Positions 52,303 to 63,830 of a stretch of DNA of 64,000 nucleotides are shown here, piece after piece. The number at the start of each line of letters is the position of its first letter. The stretch's first letter is position 1. Under the pieces are notes generated by a model. That model did no database searches, was not told where the DNA came from, and saw nothing but the letters and a program-made list of their open reading frames with translations. The translations under genes and the position numbers were made by a program. The stretch is from assembly GCA_039881145.1 (NCBI GenBank), contig JAYKKI010000148.1:1061501-1125500 (forward strand). Reading direction: 5' to 3'. This DNA comes from Druceiella hillmani (lineage: Eukaryota; Arthropoda; Insecta; Lepidoptera; Hepialidae).

Positions 52303-52352
<50 letters not shown>
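52303..52352. repeat. (TA)n microsatellite
   Basis: About 50 bp of TA repeats. Confidence 0.95.
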
Positions 52353-52355
<3 letters not shown>

Positions 52356-52359
52356 GATA

Positions 52360-53240
52360 TTTGTGTACCAATAATTGTGTATCATTGAAAGGTTATTAAC
52401 ACATAGGTTGTAAGGATACTAAATATAGTGAAAAGCGGACAAGAAAACGCTGAAAAAAATATTTTGCAAAATCATGGAGTAAAAAATTACGCGACAATTG
52501 AAAATCTAAGTCTCAAACTAAATCATATCTTACAACTTGTCCATTACCGCTTAACGCTTGGCATATACAAAGTTTGAAACTTGACAAATTTCCAAAATAT
52601 TGACGAGGTGATTTTTCGTCTAAACTTAATTTTACTTTAAAGATACTTATTTTAGGAAATATTCAGAAAATATATTAAAAATATACACGAAATATAATAT
52701 TTTTGTAACAGTATAATGAAAAATTAAGATTGAGACCACATTTATTATCTTGTATTGAAAATGAAAACTAAATGTTAATATTTGTAAGTTTCAAAAACAA
52801 AATATAAAAATATAATTTTGATTACTTCTACGAATGTAAAAATAATATTAAATGGAAAAACGGAAAAGATATCCGTAGTCGTATTTTTTTAATTAGGTTA
52901 GCAACTCATTCTCTTAGAACAGATTTAAAATTTTTAAAACAGGAGCACAGAATTTTTAATTTCTTTTTTTGCATTCATAATTAGCATTAAGATAATAATA
53001 CTTAGTTTCCTTCTTTGCGTCAAATAAAACAAATTCTTTTTATTTTACTTATTTTTAGTAGAGCATCTCTCAATGTTTCAAATGAATAGAAATTTAAGAA
53101 TACTTCTGAAATCAATTTCGAACCCAGTTTTGTATCTATATATATACGCATGTATGAACTTTTACATGCATGTATGTATGTAAATTGGACAGTTTTTTTT
53201 ATTGTCTTCATTATTTGTCAATGAAAATTCATGCATTCAT
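52360..53240. other. AT-rich stretch with no recognised gene
   Basis: Nothing recognised on either strand, apart from a short ATGTATGTATG run near 53165-53182. Confidence 0.4.
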
Positions 53241-53245
53241 CAAAC

Positions 53246-53273
53246 AATGGTGGTACCAATCCAACTAAGCAGA
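53246..53273 (+). repeat. Partial upstream duplicate of the candidate exon
   Basis: AATGGTGGTACCAATCCAAC plus TAAGCAGA matches 53809-53835 inside the candidate exon, with one substitution and one inserted base. It lies about 560 bp upstream in the same orientation. Confidence 0.75.
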
Positions 53274-53646
53274 TTTTTATAATCAGATAATCGCGAGGAA
53301 ATATAGAATATAACAGTAACCTGGAGCTCACTAGGATCAATGTGAAAAATTATTTTTCTTGCAAAAATTTTTGTAATAATCAATTGATTATTTTAACATT
53401 TAATCTTTAGAAATTTTCTGTTTTAAGAAAAACATTTTTTTTGGCAGGATAATTTTTCTTTGTAGGAGAATAATTGGAAAAAAACAAATAATTGAAGAAA
53501 ATATTTTCATTTCGCACAATTCTAGAGTATTTCCAATCATAAATTATAACTAAAGAGATTAATAAAATTAAAAAGAAGAAAGTAAAAATCGCTAAAATTT
53601 TAGATAATGTACGCGTGTCCCTAATATATTTATTAGTACATTTTCA

Positions 53647-53861
53647 ATGATACGTTCAGTTAAAAATACACTTTTACTTATTGTCTTCATAATTTATTTT
53701 ATTCTTTCAATGCCGACAAGTGTGACAACGATCAGGATACGCACAGTGAGCTTTAAGGAAAATGGAAAAGACGGAAATGCGGCACGAACCCAAAAAGAGA
53801 CGATCCTTAATGGTGCTACCATCCAACTAAGCAGAAAATATATTGAGGTAGAGAGACGCAG
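53647..53861 (+). CDS. Candidate first coding exon of a secreted or membrane protein
   Basis: From the ATG at 53647 the frame encodes MIRSVKN followed by a strongly hydrophobic LLLIVFIIYFIL and SMPTSV, a good signal-peptide shape. It continues with a hydrophilic TIRIRTVSFKENGKDGNAAR, then TQKETILNGATIQLSRKYIE and VERR. The part after the signal peptide is clearly GC-richer than the AT-rich surroundings. The frame meets TAA at 53863-53865, but just before it is GACGCAG|GTAAAC, a near-consensus splice donor with GT at 53862-53863. The natural reading is therefore a 215-nt exon ending in phase 2, not a 72-residue protein. No partner exon was recognised, and downstream 53866-54300 shows none. The family is unknown. 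A chance frame or a decayed gene cannot be excluded. Confidence 0.4.
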
Positions 53862-54424
53862 GTAAACCTACTTAAATACATTATCACGTGCAAGAAAATA
53901 AATTGCTGCGATATCTCGAAACCCCGCGTGTACTGAGGTTTGAATGGGGATTGCGGTCAATCGATAGGTTTTGTCATTGTCTTCCGTGCATGCGTCTTGA
54001 GACTAGCTAAAATATTTATGTAGTCTTGAAACGTACTCTTCTTCCAATATAAATACGAAATATGTAAATTACTAAATTCGTACTTAAATAAAGAATTGCA
54101 TTAGAAAGAAAACTTGTTTCAAAACAATACAAATTTATTTCTAAACCTTCTTGCCATCGGGTATGAACCTATGTTCGAATTTTGACTTTTTGCTATTTGT
54201 TGTCAACCATATAATGAAAACTATGTACCGGACTATGTAATTATATATTAATTATATGTAGGCAATGTATAAACTATGCACTGGGTTGTAGAAAATTTGC
54301 AGGACTGATGATATGAAGCACATTCACCGATCGAGTGCGAATTTACAATTAGATGAACAATAAGTCCTTTCACCATTTAACGATATTAGTAATAAAGGAG
54401 TCAGATTTTTTTCTGTACAATAAA

Positions 54425-54900
54425 ATAACAAAATACCAAAGTTTAATGATCACGTTGCACTTTGGATGATACGGCGTCATTCATGTCTTTTCGGTATCCA
54501 AGCAGTTAGTGAGGCTGGCGAAAACTTGGTTCTCAAACTGGCGTCCTTGGTCGCTGGTTATCGTCGCATGGCATCCAAATCTCGGTATCCAGTTTTCATA
54601 GGATATCTTTGCTACCAATTGGGCAGTAATTTTATTTAAGACTATTTAATAGTGCAATCGATAATCGTGACCAATAGTCGAAGGCCGCATGGTGTACTAG
54701 ATAGTGACCCGGTGATGTAAATACTCGTACGGATGTGCTGAAATCGATCGATTGGCAAAAACTTAAAATGGTACTCGTGATTAGCTGATATATTTTGTTC
54801 CTTTGGTAGTGAATACCCACCTTGGTCAATTTTGCGAAGTCCGTGTTCATTAATGGCCAAGAGAATTTCTGTGCCACCGTTTTATGCATTGTTCTATTAA
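54425..54900 (-). pseudogene. Ty3/gypsy integrase remnant (minus)
   Basis: Minus-strand reading gives HKTVAQKFSWPLMNTDFAKL (about 54885), the zinc-binding H-x-x...W-P-M block of gypsy integrase. In a neighbouring frame, HIRTSIYITGSLSSTPCGLR and LLVTIID (about 54745-54660) hold the first catalytic Asp context. About 54600-54440 reads ENWIPRFGCHATITSDQGRQ, then FENQVFASLTNCLDTEKT and TPYHPKCN, with the second catalytic Asp (S-D-Q-G) and the TPYHPQSNG block. Frameshifts and stops make it non-functional. It is continuous with the RNase H remnant at 55.2-55.5 kb in the same orientation. Confidence 0.88.
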
Positions 54901-54904
54901 CCAG

Positions 54905-55500
54905 AATGGCTTACATCGCACACGCATTTGAATCCAGTGCGAGCGCGTCGATACTACTCGGGACTTGTATTAGTCGAAATTTTCCAATATAATTTTCACT
55001 TGGTATGGGGTATGTTCACTTGTTTGAGCGACAAGTTAGTTTATTGGACTAGCAAACTTAGTCGCTCAGTCCATTACCTATACCTTAGCTATTTCGGAAT
55101 CGAGCCTCAATGGACTTGATATTGTTTCTACCCAGCGGTGAGTATCAGCGACGATGTTACATTTTCCGCTGATGTGGCGTATGCTTATAGTGAATTTTGT
55201 ACATAAAAAGCTATCTTCTTTTCCGTGATGTTTCGGTGGGATGGTGGCTTGAAAAGGACGTAGGTGAGCGGCTTGTGGCCGGTGAAAACAATAAGTTTGC
55301 GCCCCTTGAACAATTTTGTAAAATGATTAATCACTATGTATTTCATCACAATTTTATAGTCGTATGTATCTTCTGTTGGGCTGACAAACATTTTTACACA
55401 AGTAGCCGAGTGGCAGGTCCTTTTCATTGACGTTTTGCTACAGTATAAGTTGAATGCGTTAGTGAGCACAACGATGATTGCATTGTGCGACTGCAAATCT
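54905..55500 (-). pseudogene. Ty3/gypsy RNase H remnant (minus)
   Basis: Minus-strand 55496-55185 contains FVSPTEDTYDYKIVMKYIVI, then NHFTKLFKGRKLIVFTGHKP, then LTYVLFKPPSHRN. This is the gypsy RNase H pattern E..YD....E.LA....K.F....EGR...TDHKPLTY, with the Asp of TDHKPL changed to Gly. The following stretch (55180-54910) gives DIRHISGKCNIVADTHR in shifted frames (usual ...V.G..N.VADALSR), leading into the integrase remnant. No LTRs were identified. Confidence 0.85.
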
Positions 55501-55939
55501 TATGGTTTTGAGAAATTCAAGATATCTTTAAGACTAGAAAATATGTAATAGGCACAAGTATTTAAAATTTGAAAAATATTATTGCATTTACCCTTGTTAA
55601 CCGTTTATTAAAAATACCATATACTCTTAAATTCTATACTTAAGAATGGACGGAAACCTCGTAGTGCAAATTTTACTCATGGTTTTATGTTAAGTTAAAT
55701 ACGGTTACGCAATCCATTAGTAGTTCAAATTAAAGAATTAATTGCAAAATCGATACTTTTTACTTCAATTTTCTCTCCCGGTAAAATATGGTTTGTTGTA
55801 TTATGTAGCTTATAAGGTACTAAATGGAAATAAAAGTGCAAAGTGGGTAATATATTTTATGATGTTGAAATAAGATTATTCCAGTTTAAAGTTTCCTGCA
55901 AAGGTTAAAGAAGGGCCATTTTGAGTTTACCATCAATTG

Positions 55940-56369
55940 ATCAATTTCAACAGATCTATGCGGTATTTATATAGTTCAAATGCACTACGCGGTGATTAAT
56001 AGCAAAGATACTTTATGCAAACCGGATACTGAGATTCGGATGCCTTGCGACGATAACCAACCACCAAAGATGTTAGTTAGGAACCAACATTTCGCCAGTC
56101 TCACTAAATGCTTGGATATCGAAAAGACGCAAACCACGCCATATCACCCAATCTGCAACAGAACCATTAAGCGTTGGTACTGTTCTCTTAAAGCCGCACT
56201 AACATCAAGCATGAGCAGTCATATATCATGGAAACACGAACTACCTACCATGCTCCTCGGTTTAGTAGCCGCCTTACACACGGATAGCGGAATAAGTTCC
56301 AACGAACTAACTTATGGCTATAACCAATTAATACCGAGCGAATTCCTGACTAGAGTTATTAGTAAATAA
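55940..56369 (+). pseudogene. Ty3/gypsy integrase remnant (plus, inverted relative to 54.4-54.9 kb)
   Basis: Plus-strand 55980-56369 includes NQHFASLTKCLDIEKTQTTP, then YHPICNRTIKRWYCSLKAAL, then HELPTMLLGLVAALHTDSGI, then SSNELTYGYNQLIPSEFLT. This is the C-terminal half of gypsy integrase core through the LP..LLGLR....D...SPAEL.YG block. The Glu of the VERW-type motif is replaced (TIKRWY). At nucleotide level 56010-56170 matches the minus strand of 54430-54590 closely (for example CGAAAAGACG and CTTGGATA blocks). This implies two copies of one family in opposite orientation. Confidence 0.88.
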
Positions 56370-56787
56370 GCGGACTTGGATTATAACTCAAGTCATGCAA
56401 TCGGGATCTGTAATCGTTCATCAAGACCTATCGACTTATGAATGTATATTCGTAGTCAAGTACTCGCTTCAAAATTATAAAAAAATTTGGGTTTTTTCTT
56501 GCTTACTCCAAAATTTTTATTTGAATATTTTTAGTTTTAACTTTTGAAATATGCATATTAGTATGTTTTTTATCTATGCCAAATTGTAATTTTTACGCCA
56601 AAAGATTTTTGAAAACATTTTTATAATATATTGTATTCACGTAAATATATTTAGTAATACCTCTAGTACTATACATATACTGTTACATACAATTCTATCC
56701 ATTATAAAATAACTATCCAACATAATATCTTAACTACAGAAGTTTCAAAGATAGAGGTAAGATATAGATTTTGTGGACATCTTCGCC

Positions 56788-56983
56788 AATATTGGTAGAA
56801 TTATCATTCGTAAAATTCTAAAAAAATCAGATTTGTAATCCTCGCTACCTGATATTTCAAATAATATACCAGGAAACATAGGAAAGTGATCAAAAATCGA
56901 GTACTGTCTTACAAAATACATAATTTCCATATGAATATTATTGAGTGGCAACGCACAGTTGCCATCAGTTAGTACGTTTTAAG
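56788..56983 (+). repeat. Long inverted repeat, left copy
   Basis: About 195 bp that reads the same as the reverse complement of 58743-58930. Shared phrases include TATTGGTAGAATTATCAT, GAGTACTGTCTTACAAAATA and CATATGAATATTATTGAG. Identity is high (roughly 85 percent by eye), with one small deletion in the right copy. Confidence 0.85.
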
Positions 56984-57924
56984 CCAATTTATTATTAGAT
57001 TTAATTTAAAATATCCGGTCTAAAGTTTCTGGGAAAAACAATTGCAAGAGATGGACAAACGGACAGACACGTGAGTGATCTTTATATATTTTTTTGTTTT
57101 GTTGTACAAAAGCTTAAAAATAATCAATGTACTCAAATTTTATTCAAAAAGACCTTTCAAGTGATATCCTATTAACGAAAAAAAATCGACACTTCTTTAC
57201 CATAATACAATATAGAGTAAAGTCTATAAAAAGTATTATCTTGGTACGCATTAACTGAGATCTTCATCTTCATCGAAATATACACCAGCGACATTTTATG
57301 CACATACATCTAAAGCTATGGATAACAAAACTGTGACCGATGTACGAATGCGCACGACAAAATTATAAGGGTATTTATATCACTATGGTACCCTAAAAAG
57401 CACTGTTTGGCTCTGCAAAAATTGTAATCCAAAAAAGTGTAACACCTAATATTTATTGTAGACAGTCAAAAGTAACAACAGGAAACTTCCAAAATATTGT
57501 TATTATGCTACCTGTATCCCTACTGTTACCACTTTTGCCACCGCTGTATATCTGCTTTATATATTGACCCTCCTAATTTTTGTGAAATTATTTTGTTCTC
57601 ATAGGGGATAGAATAAAGATACATTTTTGTATATTCCATCAAATGTGTTCTCTTTTACATAAGAAATTGTAATGAAATGCAGATAATATTTTCTCATAAT
57701 TATATTTAATTTTGCATGCGATTTCATTCATAGGTACTAATTTAAACTTACACTATAAAATGGTGAAAAAGAGGTCTACGCGTTGGAGCAAATAGTGAAA
57801 CATGGTTTGTAGGCTGGTCTGAACCCGAAATATTTTTTTGAAGTGAAGTGTACTTTATTCTGTTATTACTACTTTTTTTAATGGCGGAATAAAATATCAG
57901 CTAGATCTAATTAAAAAAATATAT

Positions 57925-57949
57925 GTACATACATATGTGTATGTGTATG

Positions 57950-57985
<36 letters not shown>
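57925..57985. repeat. TATG/TA microsatellite
   Basis: (GTAT)n-like run followed by (TA)n. Confidence 0.9.
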
Positions 57986-57989
<4 letters not shown>

Positions 57990-58742
57990 TTAATCAGAAT
58001 TTTTTATTTCAGTTGTTTATAAATGATTACTCAATTGGTGTTATTATGCAGAATTATTAAAGAATGTATTAAAATAAATATTTATGAATTAAATACATAT
58101 TATGGTGAAAAATATTGTCTGTTATTAAATACGTTTTCAATGCTCTTCCCGTATGTGTAAGGGAACCCCCTTGAAATAAAATTTTAAATCATTTTAACTA
58201 CTATTTCTAATTGTCCGCCAAAGTACTACATATTGGTGTGATTTTGTAGTCCAATTATTATTTCGTTATAAATATTAAAACCCTCTGACGGATAGACAGC
58301 ATTACCATAAAAATAGGGTTCCGTTCGGACCCTTTGGATACGAACATTAAAAACTAACTGATCAATTTAAACATTCTCGACATCATTCTTATAAAAAAGA
58401 AAATAAAAAATGATTACCACGAAGAGCCTTTCATCCGCATGCGATTCTTTTACATATTTTGTACTCGATCAAAGTCTACACATAAGTTAGTTAGAAATCT
58501 GCTTCGAATTAAAAAATATATCTTTTCTTTATGGTAATTTATTTAAAGGTATAAAAATACTCTACCTAAGTTAAACGCTAACGTTGGTTTTATATATGTA
58601 ACCGACTAGAACACCTCTACGCTTAAGGCAATAAGATGAGCCTGGCTTAATTAAAGAAGATAAATATTTTTAGAACTGTTATGTAGTGGAACAAAAATTC
58701 AATTATATATGTATGTTTGTATAATTATACATGTATGTTTAA

Positions 58743-58923
58743 CTTAAACGTACTAACTCGCACAGTTGCCTCTCAATAATATTCATATGAAAATTATGTA
58801 TTTTGTAAGACAGTACTCGATTTCCGATCACTTTCCTATATTTCCTGGTATGTTATTTGAAATAGCAGGGGTTTTGAGGATTACAAATTTGAATTTGTTA
58901 GAATTTCATGCATGATAATTCTA

Positions 58924-58930
<7 letters not shown>
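58743..58930 (-). repeat. Long inverted repeat, right copy
   Basis: Partner of 56788-56983. Its outer edge runs directly into the (TA)n array at 58926-59017, whereas the left copy has no TA array at the equivalent edge. Confidence 0.85.
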
Positions 58931-58997
<67 letters not shown>

Positions 58998-59017
58998 TAT
59001 ATATATATATATATATG
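58926..59017. repeat. (TA)n microsatellite with TACACACATATACA interruption
   Basis: TA dinucleotides over about 90 bp abutting the inverted repeat. Confidence 0.95.
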
Positions 59018-59489
59018 AATATTCGAGAGACTACGTTGCGTTTAAAGTAAAGAAATTATTTGGAAAGTGGTACTGAGGGTGACAAGTAATGAAATCCGTA
59101 GAAATTAATAATGTTTTTTTAAAAATACATATTAAGCCAAGGACACTGCAAACATTTAAGAACTTAACAAATATATGGTTTATCAAATATGCAACCTTAT
59201 TTTATCGACCCTCAGTATATACATTTTGGATAACGTCATGAGCACTGAAACCAACTGGCAAAATGTCACACGTGGACTAATTTTAGCACGATGGGGCATA
59301 TTTTTAAATCCAATATGACACAACATGTCAAAGTTATACTTACACTCAATGCCTAAAATGACACACGAATACATATAAATAATAATAATACATATAATCA
59401 TATCGAAACTGAATTTGTATAAAGAGCAATGCGGTTATGTTGCGAATGCCTCTTGAGACCGTTCCAAACCAAAATTATAAAGTAAAAAT

Positions 59490-59740
59490 AGTTATAACAC
59501 CATAGAAGGCATAGTCACCAGGCAGAATTTAGAGTAGATTGGGCATCTGATGAGGTACAAAGATGACCGATAGAATCTGATGTAATGGAGACTCTAAATC
59601 TGGAGCTGAAGCCAGATTGACGGATGGTGTTCGGGCATTGGATGGCAAGTATCGGAATCAGGAGACGACCAGTAGAAATAAATGAAGATATTAAGGGGAG
59701 AGTTATGTTTAGTTGGACTTCAATAAGCTGACGATGGTAA
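59490..59740 (+). pseudogene. Weak LINE C-terminal remnant
   Basis: A GC-richer segment in shifting frames gives GHLMRYKDDR (about 59545) and a later W.AS.R.Q.-like stretch. This recalls the AGHLxR..D.R...V.EWR end of RTE-type or related ORF2 proteins. It is too decayed to classify, and other explanations remain possible. Confidence 0.3.
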
Positions 59741-59759
59741 TGATTATGAGGGACATATT

Positions 59760-62700
59760 TAACTAATATGCTTTAAATCAAATTATGATTTGACGTTTAC
59801 TTATATGTTTATTTTTTTCCTTTTTCAAATAATTTTAGTGACTGAGAAAACGACGTCAGATTTTTAGCACTATGTCTAGGTATAAGCTAAAATAAGATAT
59901 GCATTTTAATTTTCCTTGGCTAATTTAATTAATTAGCTTGTTAATTTCCATTTTACATTTTATTACAAAATATTTTGGTAGTAGGTGAAGTGAAAAAAAG
60001 AGAGTTAAAAGACAAAATCAGTTAAAGAAAAATTATTACAGAGATGTACTAAATATTGTAATTTTTATATCAGAATTTAGTAATCCGTACGGTGGTTTAG
60101 AAGAAAACTGAGAAAACATAATGAGGTTACAATTAAAACATTACAATATTAATGAAAGTAATGTAATTGTATATTAATGGTAACAAATTATGCCGTTTTA
60201 ATGATTTTGACAAAAATCGTCCATTAAAATGATCGTTTTTTTTAAACTCATTGTTATCACGAATTATTTAGTAAAACAGAATACAGAACCTAAATGCCTT
60301 TTACGGTTCATCGAAATTTTATTTTTGTAAGTTGAAACAAACTTAGGGTCCATCATTGAAAATAGCTAGTATCATCCTTTGATCAATCCACAGACTTTCA
60401 TTAATATATATCTTATTAATTAATGAAATGGAATATTTATTTTCAGAAAACTATTTTTGTTTTATCCCCGTACTATTATGTAATGTCACATGTATAAAAC
60501 TTTATGATTTTCAGTAGAATATATCTTAAACACTAAATTGGGATTCTTGATTCCATATCATTCCAGATAAATAAATTCGCTCTTTGCAAAATTCTCGACT
60601 AATTTTTTTAAAACTAGAAAGTAGATGCTATTTACCGGCTTTTCTATATTTTCCTGTGCAGAATTAAATTGACTCCCTACTTAATAAAAAAAGTCGATAC
60701 GATTTCCTAATTTCTCCCCGCAAATTTAGTATGAATATAACTCATTACTTAAAAGTAAGGCAATGGAGAAATATAAATAATAATTTTGGGTACAATTTTA
60801 GTGTTCTGCAGTAAATATCAAATAAATATTTGGTTTCATTAATGACATGAAAATATTATTTTAAGAGGCCTTACGTTAATTTTGAATTTTAATCGTTCCT
60901 TTTAATAAAATGTATAATTTTCTTAATCTAAAGTTTATTCAATTTATTTCGCATACATTAGAAGCTCTGTATATAATCATGAAAAACTAAGAAATTATTA
61001 AAATGAGTATTGATTGTTCAGACCAGCTTTAAAATAATGTATTTATCGTAAAGGGAAACTTGTTACTAAGGTCATAAAGGTTTAAACGAATCATTGCTAT
61101 TAAAGGAAGCTTCTTTCTAATCAGCAGAATAATTTCTTTATCTCTTGCAGTATAGAAAGCACAAATTATTTATTTTATTCACAATTTATTGCTGCAATTG
61201 TATTAAGTCTTTGCAAATAAGCACGACTAAGCAACAAGTGGCTTAATTATGTTTTTAAAAAGGCTTTTGAAAGCAATTTTAAATTTATTTTTTTAACAAA
61301 TGAAGCCTTAATGAATATTTACTTATTTCTGTTGATACGATCCTGTAAGGAATATTTCATAAAAACGCATGAAATCAGTGAAGTTTTGAAATCATAAATA
61401 ATTTTTAACACGCTTTCGGCGATTAAATATTTTGGAATAATCCAAAGTGGAAATAAATCGGCGCAAGCTTAATTTAAGAGGGTACGCAATAATAAATAAA
61501 TAATGCTTCAAGTGCAAACAGCCCCACTGTATCCCAGGTAAATATTTTTTTCATTCCTTCCATTTTAACTAAATCTGTAAATTAACAAATTATTCGTCAA
61601 TCATTTAACACTAATTTTATCCACCCATACCAAAATTTTATTAAAATTATTAAACAGTATACTATTGTAGCTGAAATCATTTTAAAAGTAATTCAGCGGT
61701 AAATAAATTTCAAACTTTCATAATGCAAAATTTGAGGTACGAACATTTATAATCGATTTGCAGAATTGCTACAATGTACCTTTTTAATATAATTTTTGAG
61801 TTCCATAGCACACCCTTGCAATTTCTATAGTTTTAAACTTACATGCACAAAATAGCATGTGATAATTTAAATTATTAATCAGTAAACATTTCAAATATTT
61901 ATTTTAGTGTATCTCCCCAAAACATGTAACTTGGAAGTTTTTTTCATAGTCCCACAGAGTGGCGATATTGATTTACTATTCTTTTTTGTTTGTGTTTTTT
62001 TTTAAAGTTATTGCTTTTGATCATACATTTTCCTAAATTATTAAACCATAACTTCGACGATGACAATGTCATAGTTTATATTACCTGCCTAGATTCAAAT
62101 TACCGCGTGTTCCTGTATAATTGTTTATTGTTACTACTATTATACCGTATTAGTTTTTATACTATTCCTTATTTTCTTTTTCGATTCTTCAATGTACTCA
62201 ACATTAGTGCATTAGACGTGAAATGTTTAAGAAATAAATAAATGTAAAACTGAAAAATACGAGTATGGATGCCTTAAAATTTTTGGATGATGAATATCTG
62301 GCAAATAATTATTGCAGATATGAAAACTATTATAAGAGAAATACGTTCGACTGACATTCCTTTTAAGAAATACTTTGTTATAGCAGGCATGTATTGCTGT
62401 GCAATAAAATGAGCTACACGTAATAGACAAAATAAATACACCTGGGTAAGTGCGCTGTAGAATGAAATATAAACGGGAAATTATTCTGCGATGGGATGTT
62501 TTCTGTCGTACTTTTTTTTTATTTTCTCATCACAGTTAACCATTTTTGTTATCATATTTTTAATTTTTTCAACGCTTTGATAAACCACATTGGAATTATT
62601 TACAATTTTTCACGATCTAATTGATGGTTTTTATTAATTGGAAAAAACACCAATCAATTACATTTTTCATTCAGGAATTTCCGTTGTAGAAATTAAAATT

Positions 62701-62950
62701 GAAACAAAATATTTTTTCAGAAAGCGTACTGGAAGTATAAAAACAGTAGTGTGTAGACCACAGTTTCTCACAGCACTTAAAAAGCAAGTAAAATTTAAGT
62801 GATTTATAGTAATCAGACGAAAAAAAGAAAAATCAAGTGACTTCATGTCAATTTAACTCCCATCCCTTATTTATTTATTTCTTTAAAATCCCATGCAAAA
62901 CTTAAAGGTTTACAAAAACTATTAAACATGCAAAAGAACCATAAGAGCAA
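59760..62950. other. AT-rich stretch with no recognised gene
   Basis: About 3.2 kb without a convincing feature. Open frames of 60-80 codons are present but have no recognisable domains. Confidence 0.45.
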
Positions 62951-63529
62951 ATTATTATAAAAAGTAATAGAAATGATTTATAAATATTAGAAAATGAAGT
63001 TGCCTGGGCACATCTGCTTGTGTTGGATAGAGCACTTGATGAGGCATTGAACTTATGTGATGAATTTTAATGCAGTTTTCATCATCATTGACATCAATTC
63101 GCGAAAAACGTTTATAACGTTTATATTTTAATGTATTAAGAGCAGATAAATAACATTTCCATAAATAACAAAAAACAATTTTTTTTGCGAGGTAACATGG
63201 CTTACGGTAATTAAAACATGAGGACAAAATTAAATTTACCTACTACACAATGATAAACTTTAAAATGTCCTATATGAAAAGTTAAAATACCATGTATTCA
63301 TCTTCTAGGATTGATCCACAATGATCATTTTCATCTTTTGTAATTTTATTAATATCATGTAATTCATTGGCGAACATTTTTAAAAACATATTACTAATTC
63401 TAAAAGACATCGAAAAGCATAGTTCGGATTTGCACCATAGATTTTCCTTGAAAACGTTGAGATAAAGTCATAGCGAGATTTTATTATTAATATGTAATTT
63501 AATTATCAATCTCTCTGGAAACTGCGTTC

Positions 63530-63830
63530 ACTTATACTGGGATTTGCCGTACCCAATGAGTTAGCAGTGCGTGTTTCAATGGGATTCCAGCAAAGCTATA
63601 ACATATAGAGCCTTGATTGCACCTACAGTTTCGTACTCAATAATAGCATAGTCTACCGTAGCATCCTCCATTGATGTATGCGCATTGATAGCCGACGATG
63701 ATTTTATGTAATTTTCTATTTTATAACGATTTTTACTTACATTTCGGCGAATATGTTTAATATCTCACTTTTCGTTCAATAGTTTGTCTAAATATTTTTA
63801 CAATGACACCCAAATCAACGCGTTTTTACG
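63530..63830 (-). pseudogene. RRM-like relic, possibly SPEN/RBM15-type
   Basis: The minus strand reads, in order, ALIWVSL (about 63819-63801, resembling RNP2), DIKHIRRN (about 63757), VDYAIIEYETVGAIKALYVI (about 63656-63600, resembling RNP1 plus the following helix) and LIGYGKSQYK (63561-63532, resembling the last strand). The GxGKS ending is typical of SPEN/RBM15-family RNA recognition motifs. Stops separate the pieces, and the spacing between the RNP2- and RNP1-like parts is larger than usual. It could be a processed pseudogene fragment or coincidence. Confidence 0.28.

Noticed and set aside
62955..63227. 90-residue minus-strand frame with basic and acidic patches
   Set aside because: No recognisable domain, no supporting neighbours, and composition close to the AT-rich background.
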